From: Candidatus Bathyarchaeota archaeon
Lineage (GTDB): Archaea > Thermoproteota > Bathyarchaeia > Bathyarchaeales > Bathycorpusculaceae
DNA length: 64,000 bases
Direction of reading: 5' to 3'
Assembly: GCA_026014735.1 (NCBI GenBank)
Contig: JAOZHT010000004.1
Coordinates: 29,321 to 93,320 of the forward strand
The notes beneath the pieces are model-generated. The model saw only the letters and a list, made by a program, of their open reading frames with translations. It did no database searches and had not been told where the DNA came from. Shown here one piece after another: positions 25,958 through 35,059 of the stretch. Numbering within the stretch: the stretch's first letter is position 1; each line of letters begins with the position of its first letter. The position numbers and the translations under genes were made by a program.

Positions 25958-27049
25958 TTACTGATTGTTAGCAGCAACGTTTTTTGCCCAAACCCGGCAG
26001 GTGCCTTCGCTGCTCACCATGCATGCGCCCACGGGCTTAGCGGGCACGCAGTCCTTCAGAAACAGGGGACACTGGTCGGGCTTGATTTTGCCGACTATGA
26101 CAAGGTGGCATTGGCAACCCGCATGGATATCTTTGCCCTGAGCCGCTTTGAGACCATATTTTTTGCGTGCATCCAATCCGCTGAGGTTGCTGCGGAGCTG
26201 CAGGGCGGAGTGGTCGAGTTTGCCGATGCCCCGCCAGTTCCCCGCCGTCACCTCGAAGGCGCGGCTCATCATTTCCACTGCACGGGGGTTACCGTGGGCT
26301 TTGACGACGCGGCTGTACTCGTTTTCGACTTTGGCGTCGCCTTGGCTGTGCTGTTTTAGAAGCATGTAGAGTGCCATCAGTACGTCGTTGGGTTCGAAGC
26401 CTGCGACGACTGTGGGCATATGGTGTTTTTGGGCGAAGACCCCGTAGGGTTGGGTGCCGATTATGGCGCTCACATGCCCCGGAGCGATGAAGCCGTTGAT
26501 TTGCAGGTCCTCTATGCCCAGCAGCAGCTCCATGGCGGGGGGAATGAGGCGATGGGAAACAAGGAAGCTGAAGTTTTTAGGCAAATCCCCCAGCGCCTCA
26601 AGCGCCGTAATGGGGGCAGTGGTCTCGAAACCCACGGCATGGAACACAAACTCCTTCTGCGGCTCCTCACGCGCCATTTTCGCCGCGTCGGAGAGGGCAT
26701 AAACAATCCGCACATCCCCGCCGGCGGCTTTGGCTTCCAGAAGCGAGGACTCACTGCCGGGCACACGCAGTAAATCCCCAAAGCAGGCTATCACCTTGCC
26801 GTCTTTGGCGAGCGCTATGGCTTCGTCGATTTCTGAGGCGGGTACAATGCAGACGGGGCAGCCTGGGCCAGCGATGACTTCCACGTTGGATGGCAGTAGG
26901 CTGCGTAGGCCGAAGTGGGTTATGGTCCACTCGTGGGTGCCGCAGACGTGGCAGAACTTAACAGTGCCCGTTTTGGGTGCGACTTCACGGATTTTTTGGG
27001 CTATGGCATGTGCGGTTTGGGGGCTTCGGAACTGCATGTTCTGGGTCAT
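25958..27049 (-). CDS. hypD: Hydrogenase maturation protein HypD
   Basis: A 363-residue iron-sulfur scaffold on which the Fe(CN)2CO unit is assembled together with HypC. CGTHE at residues 36-40 and GPGCPVC at 61-67 are the catalytic and iron-binding motifs, HAVGFETTAP is conserved, and the C-terminal region holds four or more cysteines for a 4Fe-4S cluster (GCQCH, QCPLFLKDC, GACMVSSEGTC). It follows hypC by 9 bp. Confidence 0.97.
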   Translation of the reverse strand: MTQNMQFRSPQTAHAIAQKIREVAPKTGTVKFCHVCGTHEWTITHFGLRSLLPSNVEVIAGPGCPVCIVPASEIDEAIALAKDGKVIACFGDLLRVPGSESSLLEAKAAGGDVRIVYALSDAAKMAREEPQKEFVFHAVGFETTAPITALEALGDLPKNFSFLVSHRLIPPAMELLLGIEDLQINGFIAPGHVSAIIGTQPYGVFAQKHHMPTVVAGFEPNDVLMALYMLLKQHSQGDAKVENEYSRVVKAHGNPRAVEMMSRAFEVTAGNWRGIGKLDHSALQLRSNLSGLDARKKYGLKAAQGKDIHAGCQCHLVIVGKIKPDQCPLFLKDCVPAKPVGACMVSSEGTCRVWAKNVAANNQ

Positions 27050-27058
27050 GCCGCTCGC

Positions 27059-27283
27059 CTATTCTTGCCCAGCCGCGAGCACGTCTTTCCAGAGGCTCAG
27101 CGTCTCGAGGGCTTCCTGCTCTTCCACAACCTGGATCGCGTAGCCGGCATGCACCAGCACATAATCGCCCAGCTTAGCCGACACCAGCGAGGTATCTACC
27201 TCGCGTAGGACGCCCTGCCCAAAATCCACTTGGGCTTTGGTGCCTTCAAGCGACATTATTTTTGCGGGGATTGCTAAGCACAT
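27059..27283 (-). CDS. hypC: Hydrogenase maturation chaperone HypC
   Basis: A 74-residue protein of the HypC/HupF family. It begins MCLAIPAKIM; Cys2 becomes the N-terminal residue after Met removal and binds iron. GDYVLVHAGYAIQVVEEQEA is the conserved second half. The frame is open much further upstream, but the ATG immediately before Cys2 is required by function. It lies between hypF and hypD. Confidence 0.95.
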   Translation of the reverse strand: MCLAIPAKIMSLEGTKAQVDFGQGVLREVDTSLVSAKLGDYVLVHAGYAIQVVEEQEALETLSLWKDVLAAGQE

Positions 27284-27332
27284 AAACATCAACCCCAAAA
27301 AATGGGGGCTGGAGCGATAAAAACAGATTGGT

Positions 27333-29615
27333 CTAAAACTCCGTAAATGATGCTGCAACCGCCTGACCAAATGAGACGCCGCCATCGCCCGCCGGAACCG
27401 CCTCATGCACGAAAAACCGCAAGCCAGCAGCCTCCACTTTGGATCTGATGCAGCCGGCGAGGATTTGATTGCAGGCGGCGCCCCCCGTGAAACCCACATT
27501 AGCGCTGCCCACTTCAGAGGCCTTCTGGATTGCCAGCTCCGCTAAGCCCTCGGCCAGATAGCGATGGACGCTGTAAGCTAAATCTGCAGCGGAAACCCTA
27601 CCTAAATTGGCATAAATCTCCCGCATCATGGCAGTAGTGTCCAAAACATCGCCGCTTAGCCGGGGTTTTAGGTGCAAAATATCCCGTCCGTGCAGCGCCA
27701 ACGATTCGAGTTTCATGGCGGGTTCGCCCTCGTAGCTTCGCCGATAGCAGACGCCCAGCACCGCAGCGGCGGCATCGAGCACGCGTCCGCAGCTGGTGGT
27801 TTGGATTGCCGAGGTGCCGGTTTTAAGTTGGTCAGCTATAATTTTGGCTTCGGCTTCGCCGTGGGGCAGGTGCCTACTGTTGCTTAGAAGCCATGCCTGC
27901 GCGTCCACGCCTACCTTGGTAAGCATACCCGCCGCCATACGAAGGGGGTAGCGGCTGGCTAAGTCTCCGCCTAACAGCGGCTGTGGTTCTAAGTGGGCAA
28001 GTCGCTTAAACTCCGCCGAGCCCGCTTCGCAGTAGAGAACCTCACCGCCCCATGCACCACCATCAGAGCCGTAACCGTAGCCGTCGCAGGTGACCGCCAC
28101 GATGTCCTCTATGCCGTGTTCTGCCATGAGCGCCGCGGCGTGGGCATGGTGATGCTGCACCCGCACCAGCCTCAGCCCCTGCGTCTGCGCCATATCCATC
28201 GCCAGCTGGGTTGTGTTGAATTTGGGGTGCAGGTCGCAGGCTATGACTTCGGCTTGGGTGTTGGTTAGGTGCATCAGGTGTTGGGTGGCTTCTTGGAGGA
28301 ACCGCTGGGTTTCGATGTTTTCTACGTCGCCGATATGCTGGCTGATAAACGCCTTATCGCCCAGCAACACAGTTGAGGTGGTGTTGAGTTCGCCGCCTAA
28401 AGCCACCACGCAGCGCTTCGAGTGCAGCTTGAGTTTGAGGGGGGCGGGGGCGTAGCCGCGGCTTCGGCGCAGAAATACATGGTAGCCGCCGTGGAGGCGC
28501 ATGACGCTGTCGTCGCATCGCTGCGCAATTAGGCGGTTATGGAAGAGAAAGTAATCCACTGTGCCGCCCAGAATCTGCAGTGCCTCGTCGTTGTCTTTAA
28601 CGATGGGTTGGTTAGCGGGGTTGGCGCTGGTCATAACAAACGAGGCGTCCGCCACCTCATCGAAGAGCATGTAATGCAGGCCCGTGTAGGGAAGCATGAC
28701 GCCGACGTTGTGAAGGCCCGGCGCAACCAGCGGCGAGAGACTATAATCCGCGGCTTTGTTTAGCAGCACGATGGGGCGCTGGGGCGAAGCGAGGAGTGTT
28801 TGCTCCTCGATTCCAACTTCGCCGATGACTTTCGCCGCATCGAGGCTGCGCGCCATAACCGCAAAGGGCTTCTCGCGGCGATGCTTAGTCTCCCGAAGCC
28901 TCTGCAGCGGCGCCTCCAACGTGGCTGAAGCGGCGATGTGGAAGCCACCATAGCCTTTCACCGCCAAAATTTTTCCCTCGGAAAGCAGCTTGCCCGCAAG
29001 CCGCACGGGGTCATCAGCCTTTATGGCTTCGCCCTTGTTTGTGGTCAAATACACCTTTGGCCCGCATGTCTGATCCGCCACCGTCTGCGCATGAAAACGC
29101 CTATTCGCGGGGTCGCTATACTCGCTTCGGCAGAAGCTGCACATGGGGAACTCGTTTAGGGTGGTGTTTTCTCGGTCGTAGGGCAAGCGCTCGATGGTGG
29201 TGAAGCGGGGTCCGCAGTCGGTGCAGGTTATGAAGAAGTAGTCGAAGCGGGGGTTTTGGGGGTCCCGCAGCTCGGCTAGGCAGGGGTTGCAGATGGCTAC
29301 GTCGGGGGGGATGACGGAGCCCTGGTTTTCGGCTTGGGGGCTGCTTTGGCGGATGGTAAAGTCGCGGTGCTGGTTGCTACCCGAGAGCTCATGGCGACTG
29401 ACGTGGTAAATCTGCGCCAGCGGCGGCTTCTCACGCGTTAAATCCGCCAAAAACGTCTCTATCGCCCCCACCTCGCCCTCCAGCAGCACCTCCACGCCTG
29501 CGTCGCCCCGGTTAAGCACATAGCCCGCTAAGCCATGCCGCACTGCAATGCGGTAGATGAAGGGGCGGAAACCGACGCCCTGCACGATACCTGAAACAGT
29601 GAGTTTAACTCGCAA
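27333..29615 (-). CDS. hypF: Carbamoyltransferase HypF
   Basis: A 760-residue enzyme that activates carbamoyl phosphate and transfers the carbamoyl group to HypE. Domains in order: acylphosphatase (about 1-90, with GVGFRPFIYR); zinc-finger pairs (CNPC, CTDCG, CSFC at about 105-180); a YrdC-like domain (about 190-380, with KGYGGFHIA); and a Kae1-like carbamoyltransferase domain with HHHAHAAAL and VTCDGYGYGSDGGAWGGE. The TTG start follows GGTGA by 7 nt. It is the first gene of hypF-hypC-hypD. No hydrogenase subunits, hypA or hypB are in the window. Confidence 0.97.
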   Translation of the reverse strand: MRVKLTVSGIVQGVGFRPFIYRIAVRHGLAGYVLNRGDAGVEVLLEGEVGAIETFLADLTREKPPLAQIYHVSRHELSGSNQHRDFTIRQSSPQAENQGSVIPPDVAICNPCLAELRDPQNPRFDYFFITCTDCGPRFTTIERLPYDRENTTLNEFPMCSFCRSEYSDPANRRFHAQTVADQTCGPKVYLTTNKGEAIKADDPVRLAGKLLSEGKILAVKGYGGFHIAASATLEAPLQRLRETKHRREKPFAVMARSLDAAKVIGEVGIEEQTLLASPQRPIVLLNKAADYSLSPLVAPGLHNVGVMLPYTGLHYMLFDEVADASFVMTSANPANQPIVKDNDEALQILGGTVDYFLFHNRLIAQRCDDSVMRLHGGYHVFLRRSRGYAPAPLKLKLHSKRCVVALGGELNTTSTVLLGDKAFISQHIGDVENIETQRFLQEATQHLMHLTNTQAEVIACDLHPKFNTTQLAMDMAQTQGLRLVRVQHHHAHAAALMAEHGIEDIVAVTCDGYGYGSDGGAWGGEVLYCEAGSAEFKRLAHLEPQPLLGGDLASRYPLRMAAGMLTKVGVDAQAWLLSNSRHLPHGEAEAKIIADQLKTGTSAIQTTSCGRVLDAAAAVLGVCYRRSYEGEPAMKLESLALHGRDILHLKPRLSGDVLDTTAMMREIYANLGRVSAADLAYSVHRYLAEGLAELAIQKASEVGSANVGFTGGAACNQILAGCIRSKVEAAGLRFFVHEAVPAGDGGVSFGQAVAASFTEF

Positions 29616-29833
29616 CTTAGCTTCACCATCTCTTAGAAACGTGTTCTCTTATAGGTTTCCCAAAACTGGCCCCAGCTAATGAAAGAATAAACTAGGGGAT
29701 CACTAAAACCTGCTTTTCAAGTAACCGATTTGCCGAGTAGTGTGTTCCGCCGGGACTTTTGGGGTGCAGAACAGTCTGTTCTAAGCGTTAGAATTATCTT
29801 TGACGCTGCCCACTGTTGGGTGAGGAGAGAGAA

Positions 29834-30253
29834 GTGACACAAACAAAAACCAAAATGCTTATGGTGACAGCCGTTATTTTGGCGACGGTTGTCGTTTGCT
29901 CCTTTGTTACGGTTGCATGGTGGAATAACATAGGGGGACTATCGGGCTTAAACATCCAGTCAACGGCGTATTTCCCCCAGACCCAAACGGATCCCTCGTT
30001 TATCCTTAACGCCAAAGTTGACTTGTCCGATGGAATGAGCCTCGCCGAGGCAACTAGCGTGGCGACGGGCGTGTTTTCAAGGGTAATAGAAAACGCTTCC
30101 TGCACAGTCCAAACTGCAACCTCCAGCGCTGACGGCATCTGGACAGTTAACCTGAATTGGGAAACCAACACACATAGCCAGCATGTGGGCACGCATATTT
30201 TCGGCGTGGAAATAAACCCTGCAGAACAAACCGCCATCTATAGCCGCTACTAA
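29834..30253 (+). CDS. Membrane-anchored extracellular protein, unknown
   Basis: A 139-residue protein with one N-terminal helix (about 6-30) followed by an outer domain with WWNNIGGLSGL and a Ser/Thr/Asn-rich beta pattern. The GTG at 29834 is chosen because GGTGAGGAG lies about 6 nt upstream; the longer frame from a TTG at 29816 would contain that site. No family recognised. Confidence 0.6.
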   Translation: MTQTKTKMLMVTAVILATVVVCSFVTVAWWNNIGGLSGLNIQSTAYFPQTQTDPSFILNAKVDLSDGMSLAEATSVATGVFSRVIENASCTVQTATSSADGIWTVNLNWETNTHSQHVGTHIFGVEINPAEQTAIYSRY

Positions 30254-30289
30254 GAAAAAAATAAATCCGCATCCGCCTATTTGGGTGCA

Positions 30290-30514
30290 ATGAAACCCAT
30301 TACCTTTGCCGCAGCATTTGCCCTCACCGTCTGCCTAATCTTGGCAGGCGTCATCCTTTACCCCGACGTGCTGGGCAAAGCAGCAACCCAGAACAACGAA
30401 ATCGTCTTCGGATTCTTCCTAGGGCCATTTGTGGTATTGCTGTTTTTCAGCTGGCTAGGAGAAAAAATAGTGCTGAGACTACTCAAGAGAAAAGACGTGC
30501 CTAAGCAAAATTAG
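30290..30514 (+). CDS. Small two-helix membrane protein
   Basis: About 74 residues with two hydrophobic helices (about 4-24 and 38-60) and a basic tail (RLLKRKD). The ATG at 30290 is chosen; a TTG three codons upstream is also in frame. Its stop overlaps the 3' end of the convergent SLATT gene by 4 bp. Unknown function. Confidence 0.55.
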   Translation: MKPITFAAAFALTVCLILAGVILYPDVLGKAATQNNEIVFGFFLGPFVVLLFFSWLGEKIVLRLLKRKDVPKQN

Positions 30515-31017
30515 GTCATTGTGTAACCCATCTTTGCCAGTTCTTGTTTAAGCTGCGCCTGCACTTGACCGTGAACTCTATCATGTATATCCTGCGGGAT
30601 ACTTGGGGCCTCTAAGTCAAGTGCATCCCATTTTAGCCGTAACTGCTTCATGGTTTCTGATTCACACTGCTGAGTGGTAAAACATTGAACTTGCTCTATT
30701 TCTCGACGCAGATTCCCGTACTTAACTGCCGCGGATCGGTGGCGCTCTGCGAGTTCACCGTAATTCAGAAAGGTGTAGACGCCTGAAAGCACCGCCGCCG
30801 TGATGCTCAGTACCCCCGCGGTTATTTGTAGCGGAAGAGAATATTCCGTGGAGGCTATCGAGGTGAACACTGTTGTTCCGATTATTGCTGTTAGAATAAC
30901 CACTGGGATTCCAAAGTATCTGTTTAGCCGCGTGTAGCGTGTTGCGGTTTCGATATGTGAGTTATGCGCTATTTTGACGCCGGCGCGCCAATGAGCCAAA
31001 CGTTCTATGCTATCCAA
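30511..31017 (-). CDS. SLATT-like (DUF4231-type) two-helix membrane protein
   Basis: A 168-residue protein. Its pattern fits the SLATT superfamily: an N-terminal amphipathic helix with NRYFGIPVVILTAIIGTTVF as first membrane hairpin, a second helix LQITAGVLSITAAVLSGVYTFL, then the helix ELAERHRSAAVKYGNLRREIE and a coiled C-terminus. SLATT proteins are predicted pore-forming effectors in nucleotide-triggered conflict systems (linked to SMODS and SLOG proteins). No such partner is adjacent here, so the role is open. The TTG start follows GGGGAT. Confidence 0.65.
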   Translation of the reverse strand: MDSIERLAHWRAGVKIAHNSHIETATRYTRLNRYFGIPVVILTAIIGTTVFTSIASTEYSLPLQITAGVLSITAAVLSGVYTFLNYGELAERHRSAAVKYGNLRREIEQVQCFTTQQCESETMKQLRLKWDALDLEAPSIPQDIHDRVHGQVQAQLKQELAKMGYTMT

Positions 31018-31123
31018 TTTATCCCCAAGTTGAAGAGCACACTTCCCCTATAAAAAATATACATACCCAATTAGAGCAGCCAACGCTTCCACCAGCCCCG
31101 CCGATGAGATTTTAGCTCTTTTA

Positions 31124-32731
31124 TCACTTGAGCTGCCGCCGCAGAACCTTTCCCGCAGCACTAAGGGGCAACTCCGCTCTAAACTCCACCTCACGGATCG
31201 TCTTGTAAGACGCCACCTTGTCATTAACAAAAACCATCAGTTCCTGCGCCGAAACAACACTGCCCGCCTTGAGAACAATGTATGCCTTGGGAACCTCACC
31301 TGTCGCCGCATCAGGTTTGCCCACGACCGCGCACAGTTTCACCGCTGGGTGCTCGTAGAGTACATCTTCGAGTTCGCGTGGGTAGACGCTGTAGTCTTTG
31401 TGTTTGATGAGGTCTTTTTTGCGGTCCACCACATAGAAGTAGCCGTCGCTGTCCATGCGGGCGATGTCGCCGGTGAGCAGCCAGCCATCTTGAAGCGTCG
31501 CTGCGGTTTCGTCGGGGCAGTTCCAGTAGCCCAGCATCACCTGCGGACCCTTCACTGCTAATTCGCCTACTTCGCCGGCGCCGAGGGTTTTGGTGGCTGT
31601 TTCTAAATCCACGATTTTGGCTTCGGTGTCAGGCAGGGGCAAACCAATCGAGCCCACCCTAAGCGGCGCCATGCGGGCCACGGGGCTGCAATGTGTAACC
31701 GGAGAAGCCTCCGTGAGCCCATATCCCTCCGCCAACAAGCCGCCCGTGGCATCCATGAAGAGATGCTGCACCTGCGGCGGCAACGAAGACGCCCCTGAGA
31801 TGCATACGCGGATTGAAGTTAGGTCGTAGCTTGGCAAGGCGGGGTCGGCGAGGAGCATCTGGTACATGGTGGGGACGCCGCAGAACACCGTTACCTTATG
31901 CTGCGCGATGGCTTGGAGCGCTTTGGCTGCTTCGAATTTAGGGAGCAGCACCATCGAGGCGCCTACGCTGACTGGAACGGTGAGGCTGGTGGTCATGCCG
32001 TAGATGTGGAAAAGTGGCAGCGCAGTCAAAAAGATGTCGTCGGGGGTGGCTTGGATGGCGGCGGCGAATTGCTGCGCGTTTGAGGTGAGGTTGCGGTGGG
32101 TGAGCATGGCGCCTTTGGCGGTTCCGGTGGTGCCGCCGGTGTATTGGAGCGCGGCTAAATCGGAGGGACTGACGGGCATGTTAAGTGGGCGTGTGGATGC
32201 GGTGAGGAGTTCTTGGAAGGGAACTGTATCGGGAGGGGCCCAAGCGGGGGTTTTTTGGGCGCCGAATTCTGTTATCCCCGTAACTATGACATGCTGCAGG
32301 GGAGTCTTCTTCTTTGCCTCCTCGACGACTGGGTGGAGGCTGTCGAGTGTGATGAGGGCTTTGGCGCCTGAATCAGATAGTTGATAGGCGACTTCGCGTT
32401 GGCGGTGCAGGGGGCTTATGGCTGTGACTGCGGCGCCTGCTTTGAGGGCTCCGAAGTAGGCGATTATGAACTGTGGGATGTTGGGCAAGTTGAGCGCGAC
32501 GCGGTCGCCTTTAGCTATGCCTAACCCGCAGAGACCATTCGCGAATCGAGCGCACAAAGAATCCAAATCCGAATAAGACAAGGTTTCGCCAGCAAAAACC
32601 ACTGCTGCCTTTCCGCCGAACCGATGCGCCGACGCCTCAAGCAGCCCCTGAAGCGGCACAGAAGAATAAGACAGGCGCGTGGGAACAGCCGCAGGCCAGC
32701 ATCTGAACCATGGCGCGGTTCCGTCGCTCAA
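31124..32731 (-). CDS. AMP-dependent acyl-CoA synthetase (fatty-acid--CoA ligase family)
   Basis: A 535-residue ANL-superfamily enzyme that activates a carboxylic acid to its CoA thioester via an acyl-AMP. The P-loop is QYTGGTTGTAKGAMLTHRN, the A5 motif EGYGLTEASPV, the A7-A8 region LLTGDIARMDSDGYFYVVDRKKDLIK, and the catalytic lysine is in SAAGKVLRRQLK at the very end. Overall it resembles long-chain fatty-acid ligases. The start is a TTG; the frame is open upstream to about the YbjQ stop. The acid substrate cannot be told. Confidence 0.88.
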   Translation of the reverse strand: MSDGTAPWFRCWPAAVPTRLSYSSVPLQGLLEASAHRFGGKAAVVFAGETLSYSDLDSLCARFANGLCGLGIAKGDRVALNLPNIPQFIIAYFGALKAGAAVTAISPLHRQREVAYQLSDSGAKALITLDSLHPVVEEAKKKTPLQHVIVTGITEFGAQKTPAWAPPDTVPFQELLTASTRPLNMPVSPSDLAALQYTGGTTGTAKGAMLTHRNLTSNAQQFAAAIQATPDDIFLTALPLFHIYGMTTSLTVPVSVGASMVLLPKFEAAKALQAIAQHKVTVFCGVPTMYQMLLADPALPSYDLTSIRVCISGASSLPPQVQHLFMDATGGLLAEGYGLTEASPVTHCSPVARMAPLRVGSIGLPLPDTEAKIVDLETATKTLGAGEVGELAVKGPQVMLGYWNCPDETAATLQDGWLLTGDIARMDSDGYFYVVDRKKDLIKHKDYSVYPRELEDVLYEHPAVKLCAVVGKPDAATGEVPKAYIVLKAGSVVSAQELMVFVNDKVASYKTIREVEFRAELPLSAAGKVLRRQLK

Positions 32732-32751
32732 AGCAGACCCAGCCGGCAGCG

Positions 32752-33192
32752 CTACACAGATGCGCCCTCGGAGGTTTCAGGCTCCAGTACAACGGCGGTT
32801 CCAGTCGCCGAAAACAGTACGATGCTGGTTTGCCCTATGCTTGAGGTCTCCACGTCCAAGCCGATGATGGCGTTTGCGCCCATGGCTGCAGCGCGGGCTT
32901 TAGCGCGGTCGATGGCGTCCCAACGTGCCTTCTCCATCTCAGTGGAAAAAGCCGTGACTTCGCCGCCGACCATCGATTCAAGTCCCCCTACGAACTGGCC
33001 GAAGATGCCTCGGGTGCGGGGAGTCATGCCTGTGACGACGCCGAGGACTTTTTTGATTTTGTAGCCTGCAACCGTGGGAGTGGTTACAATCAGGAACTGT
33101 GAGGGGGTGGTTTGTTGGGCGCCGCATTTGGGGCAGAAGCCTGCGCCGTCGGGAACGTTGTTGCCGCATCGGATGCAATTCAAAGTATACAC
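32752..33192 (-). CDS. YbjQ (heavy-metal-binding) family protein with N-terminal zinc ribbon
   Basis: A 146-residue protein. Residues 1-30 form a zinc ribbon (CIRCG and CPKCG). The rest is a YbjQ/DUF74 domain: YKIKKVLGVVTGMTPRTRG, then ARAAAMGANAIIGLDVETSS. YbjQ domains form pentamers; a metal-binding role was proposed but the function is not settled. The GTG start precedes CIRCG directly. It is 20 bp upstream of the acyl-CoA ligase and probably co-transcribed. Confidence 0.82.
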   Translation of the reverse strand: MYTLNCIRCGNNVPDGAGFCPKCGAQQTTPSQFLIVTTPTVAGYKIKKVLGVVTGMTPRTRGIFGQFVGGLESMVGGEVTAFSTEMEKARWDAIDRAKARAAAMGANAIIGLDVETSSIGQTSIVLFSATGTAVVLEPETSEGASV

Positions 33193-33348
33193 CGTCCTCT
33201 TCTATGGATGGGCACCTTAAAAGCTATGCGCAAATTTAGCTATCTGATTCTTTGCTTTAGCGTTTGCAGGATTCCCCACTGGCAAACGTAAAGCTGGGCA
33301 GGTTAAACCAAAAAGTTAAGTGCCCACGCCGCCATCTGCATTCCGGTG

Positions 33349-34359
33349 ATGCCTCTGAACGATTGGAAATCTGCCCTGAAGGCCGACCCTACAGATTGGC
33401 TCTTAGAACCAGAGAACCCCTCTGTCCGCTACTTCACCCTAACCGACATCCTACAAAAACCCCCGCAGAGCCCCCAAGTCCTTGAGGCTAAAGCAGCAAT
33501 CATGCAAGCTGGCGCGGTCCCCAAAATCCTCGCAAGAATGCAAAGCGGCGGCTACTGGGAAACCCCGCAGTCGCATTACACGGCTAAATACAAAGGCAGC
33601 GTCTGGCAACTCATCATCCTAGCCGAACTCGGCGCTGACTCAGCCGACAGTAGGGTGCAAAGTGCCTGTGAATTCCTTCTCCAGAACAGCCAGCACCTTG
33701 GCAGCGGGGGGTTTTCGATGGCCCATTCGGAGAGGGCTGGGGGAGGCAGAGAAAGCGGCGTTATCCCATGCTTAACGGGCAACATGGTCTTTAGCCTAAT
33801 CCGCTTAGGCTACTTAGACGACTCTAGAGTGCAGAAGGGGATAGAGTGGATTAACGCTTACCAGCGCTTCGATGACGGGGAAGGTGCACCTAAAGGCTGG
33901 CCATACGATAAATACGTCATGTGCTTTGGGAAACACAGCTGCCACATGGGAGCTGCCAAAGCGCTGAAAGCTCTATCAGAAATCCCGGCGGAAAACCGAG
34001 ACAGCAAAACCTCAGCCATCATTGAGGCGGGCGCCGAATATTTCCTCAAACACCACATCTACAAAAAAAGCCACGACCTCAACAAGGTCTCCAAACCCGG
34101 CTGGCTTAAATTCGGGTTTCCCTTGATGTACCAAACCGATGCCTTGGAGTTGCTGGGTATCCTAACAAAACTCGGCTATAAGGACGAACGAATGCAGGAG
34201 ACAGTTGACCTTGTGGTTTCAAAGCAGGATCAGCGGGGCTACTGGAAGCTTGAATCCACATTCAACGGCAGATTCCAAACCAGCATCGAACGCAAGGGTG
34301 AACCCAGCAAATGGATAACCCTAAAAGCGCTAAGCGCACTAAAGAGATACTACAGTTAA
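33349..34359 (+). CDS. Terpenoid-cyclase/prenyltransferase-toroid protein
   Basis: A 336-residue alpha/alpha-toroid protein. It has repeats of the squalene-cyclase/prenyltransferase type (GSVWQLIILAELG, RVQSACEFLLQNSQ, GNMVFSLIRLGYLDDSRVQ, DALELLGILTKLGY, QDQRGYWKLE) and conserved Cys/His (IPCLTGN, CFGKHSCHMG). It lacks an obvious DxDD motif of squalene-hopene cyclase, so cyclase activity is not supported. Similar archaeal proteins are of unknown function. A GTG one codon upstream may be the start. Confidence 0.7.
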   Translation: MPLNDWKSALKADPTDWLLEPENPSVRYFTLTDILQKPPQSPQVLEAKAAIMQAGAVPKILARMQSGGYWETPQSHYTAKYKGSVWQLIILAELGADSADSRVQSACEFLLQNSQHLGSGGFSMAHSERAGGGRESGVIPCLTGNMVFSLIRLGYLDDSRVQKGIEWINAYQRFDDGEGAPKGWPYDKYVMCFGKHSCHMGAAKALKALSEIPAENRDSKTSAIIEAGAEYFLKHHIYKKSHDLNKVSKPGWLKFGFPLMYQTDALELLGILTKLGYKDERMQETVDLVVSKQDQRGYWKLESTFNGRFQTSIERKGEPSKWITLKALSALKRYYS

Positions 34360-34379
34360 GTCACATGACGGGAAATGCC

Positions 34380-34850
34380 ATGAAAACACTCTTAGTGGTC
34401 TATTCATATCATCATAACAATACTCAGAAGGTCGCCGAGGCCATAGCTCAGGTTCTGGACGCCCAAACACAGACGCCACAGCAAACAAACCCCCAAGACC
34501 TCCAAGCCTACAGCCTCCTCGGCTTTGGCGCAGGAATAGACAGCGGAAAACACTACAAGCCCCTGCTGGACTTCGCGGATCAACTGCCCAGCGGCAACGG
34601 CCAAAAAGCGTTTATTTTCTCAACCAGCGGCGTCTCAAACCCCAAATACCAAACAAAAATCCACAAGACCCTACGCGAGAAACTCGAAGCTAAAGGCTAC
34701 GTGATCCAAGGCGACTTTAACTGCCACGGCTACAACACTAACAGCTTCCTCAAACACATCGGCGGCATGAACAAGGGCCGACCCAACGCCGAAGACCTCC
34801 AGGAAGCAAAAGAATTTGCGCTCAACCTGAAAGGAAAAATTGGTGAATAG
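34380..34850 (+). CDS. Flavodoxin
   Basis: A 156-residue short-chain flavodoxin. LLVVYSYHHNNTQKVAEAI is the FMN phosphate loop (with His-His-Asn in place of the usual Ser/Thr-Gly), and the 57-YxxxxYxx loops are replaced by GAGIDSGKHYKPLLD; IFSTSGV follows. The frame starts earlier (34311) and overlaps the toroid gene, but the fold begins at MKTLLVV, so the ATG at 34380 is used. It probably carries electrons; the partner is unknown. Confidence 0.75.
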   Translation: MKTLLVVYSYHHNNTQKVAEAIAQVLDAQTQTPQQTNPQDLQAYSLLGFGAGIDSGKHYKPLLDFADQLPSGNGQKAFIFSTSGVSNPKYQTKIHKTLREKLEAKGYVIQGDFNCHGYNTNSFLKHIGGMNKGRPNAEDLQEAKEFALNLKGKIGE

Positions 34851-35059
34851 GAAGTTTAGAATAGTCTAGGGGCACATTGCTTAGACTGCCTTAGTTAACG
34901 AAGACTGCTTAATCGTCTCTCCGTATAGGATGAAATCCAAGGGTTAAACCGTGTTTTTGTGGCAGCTTCCAAATAATAAATACATGAGAAAGCATAATTT
35001 GGTTTAATTTACAAAAAATCTTATAAGTTGATTCAACATAAAACAAATCGGATGAAAGC

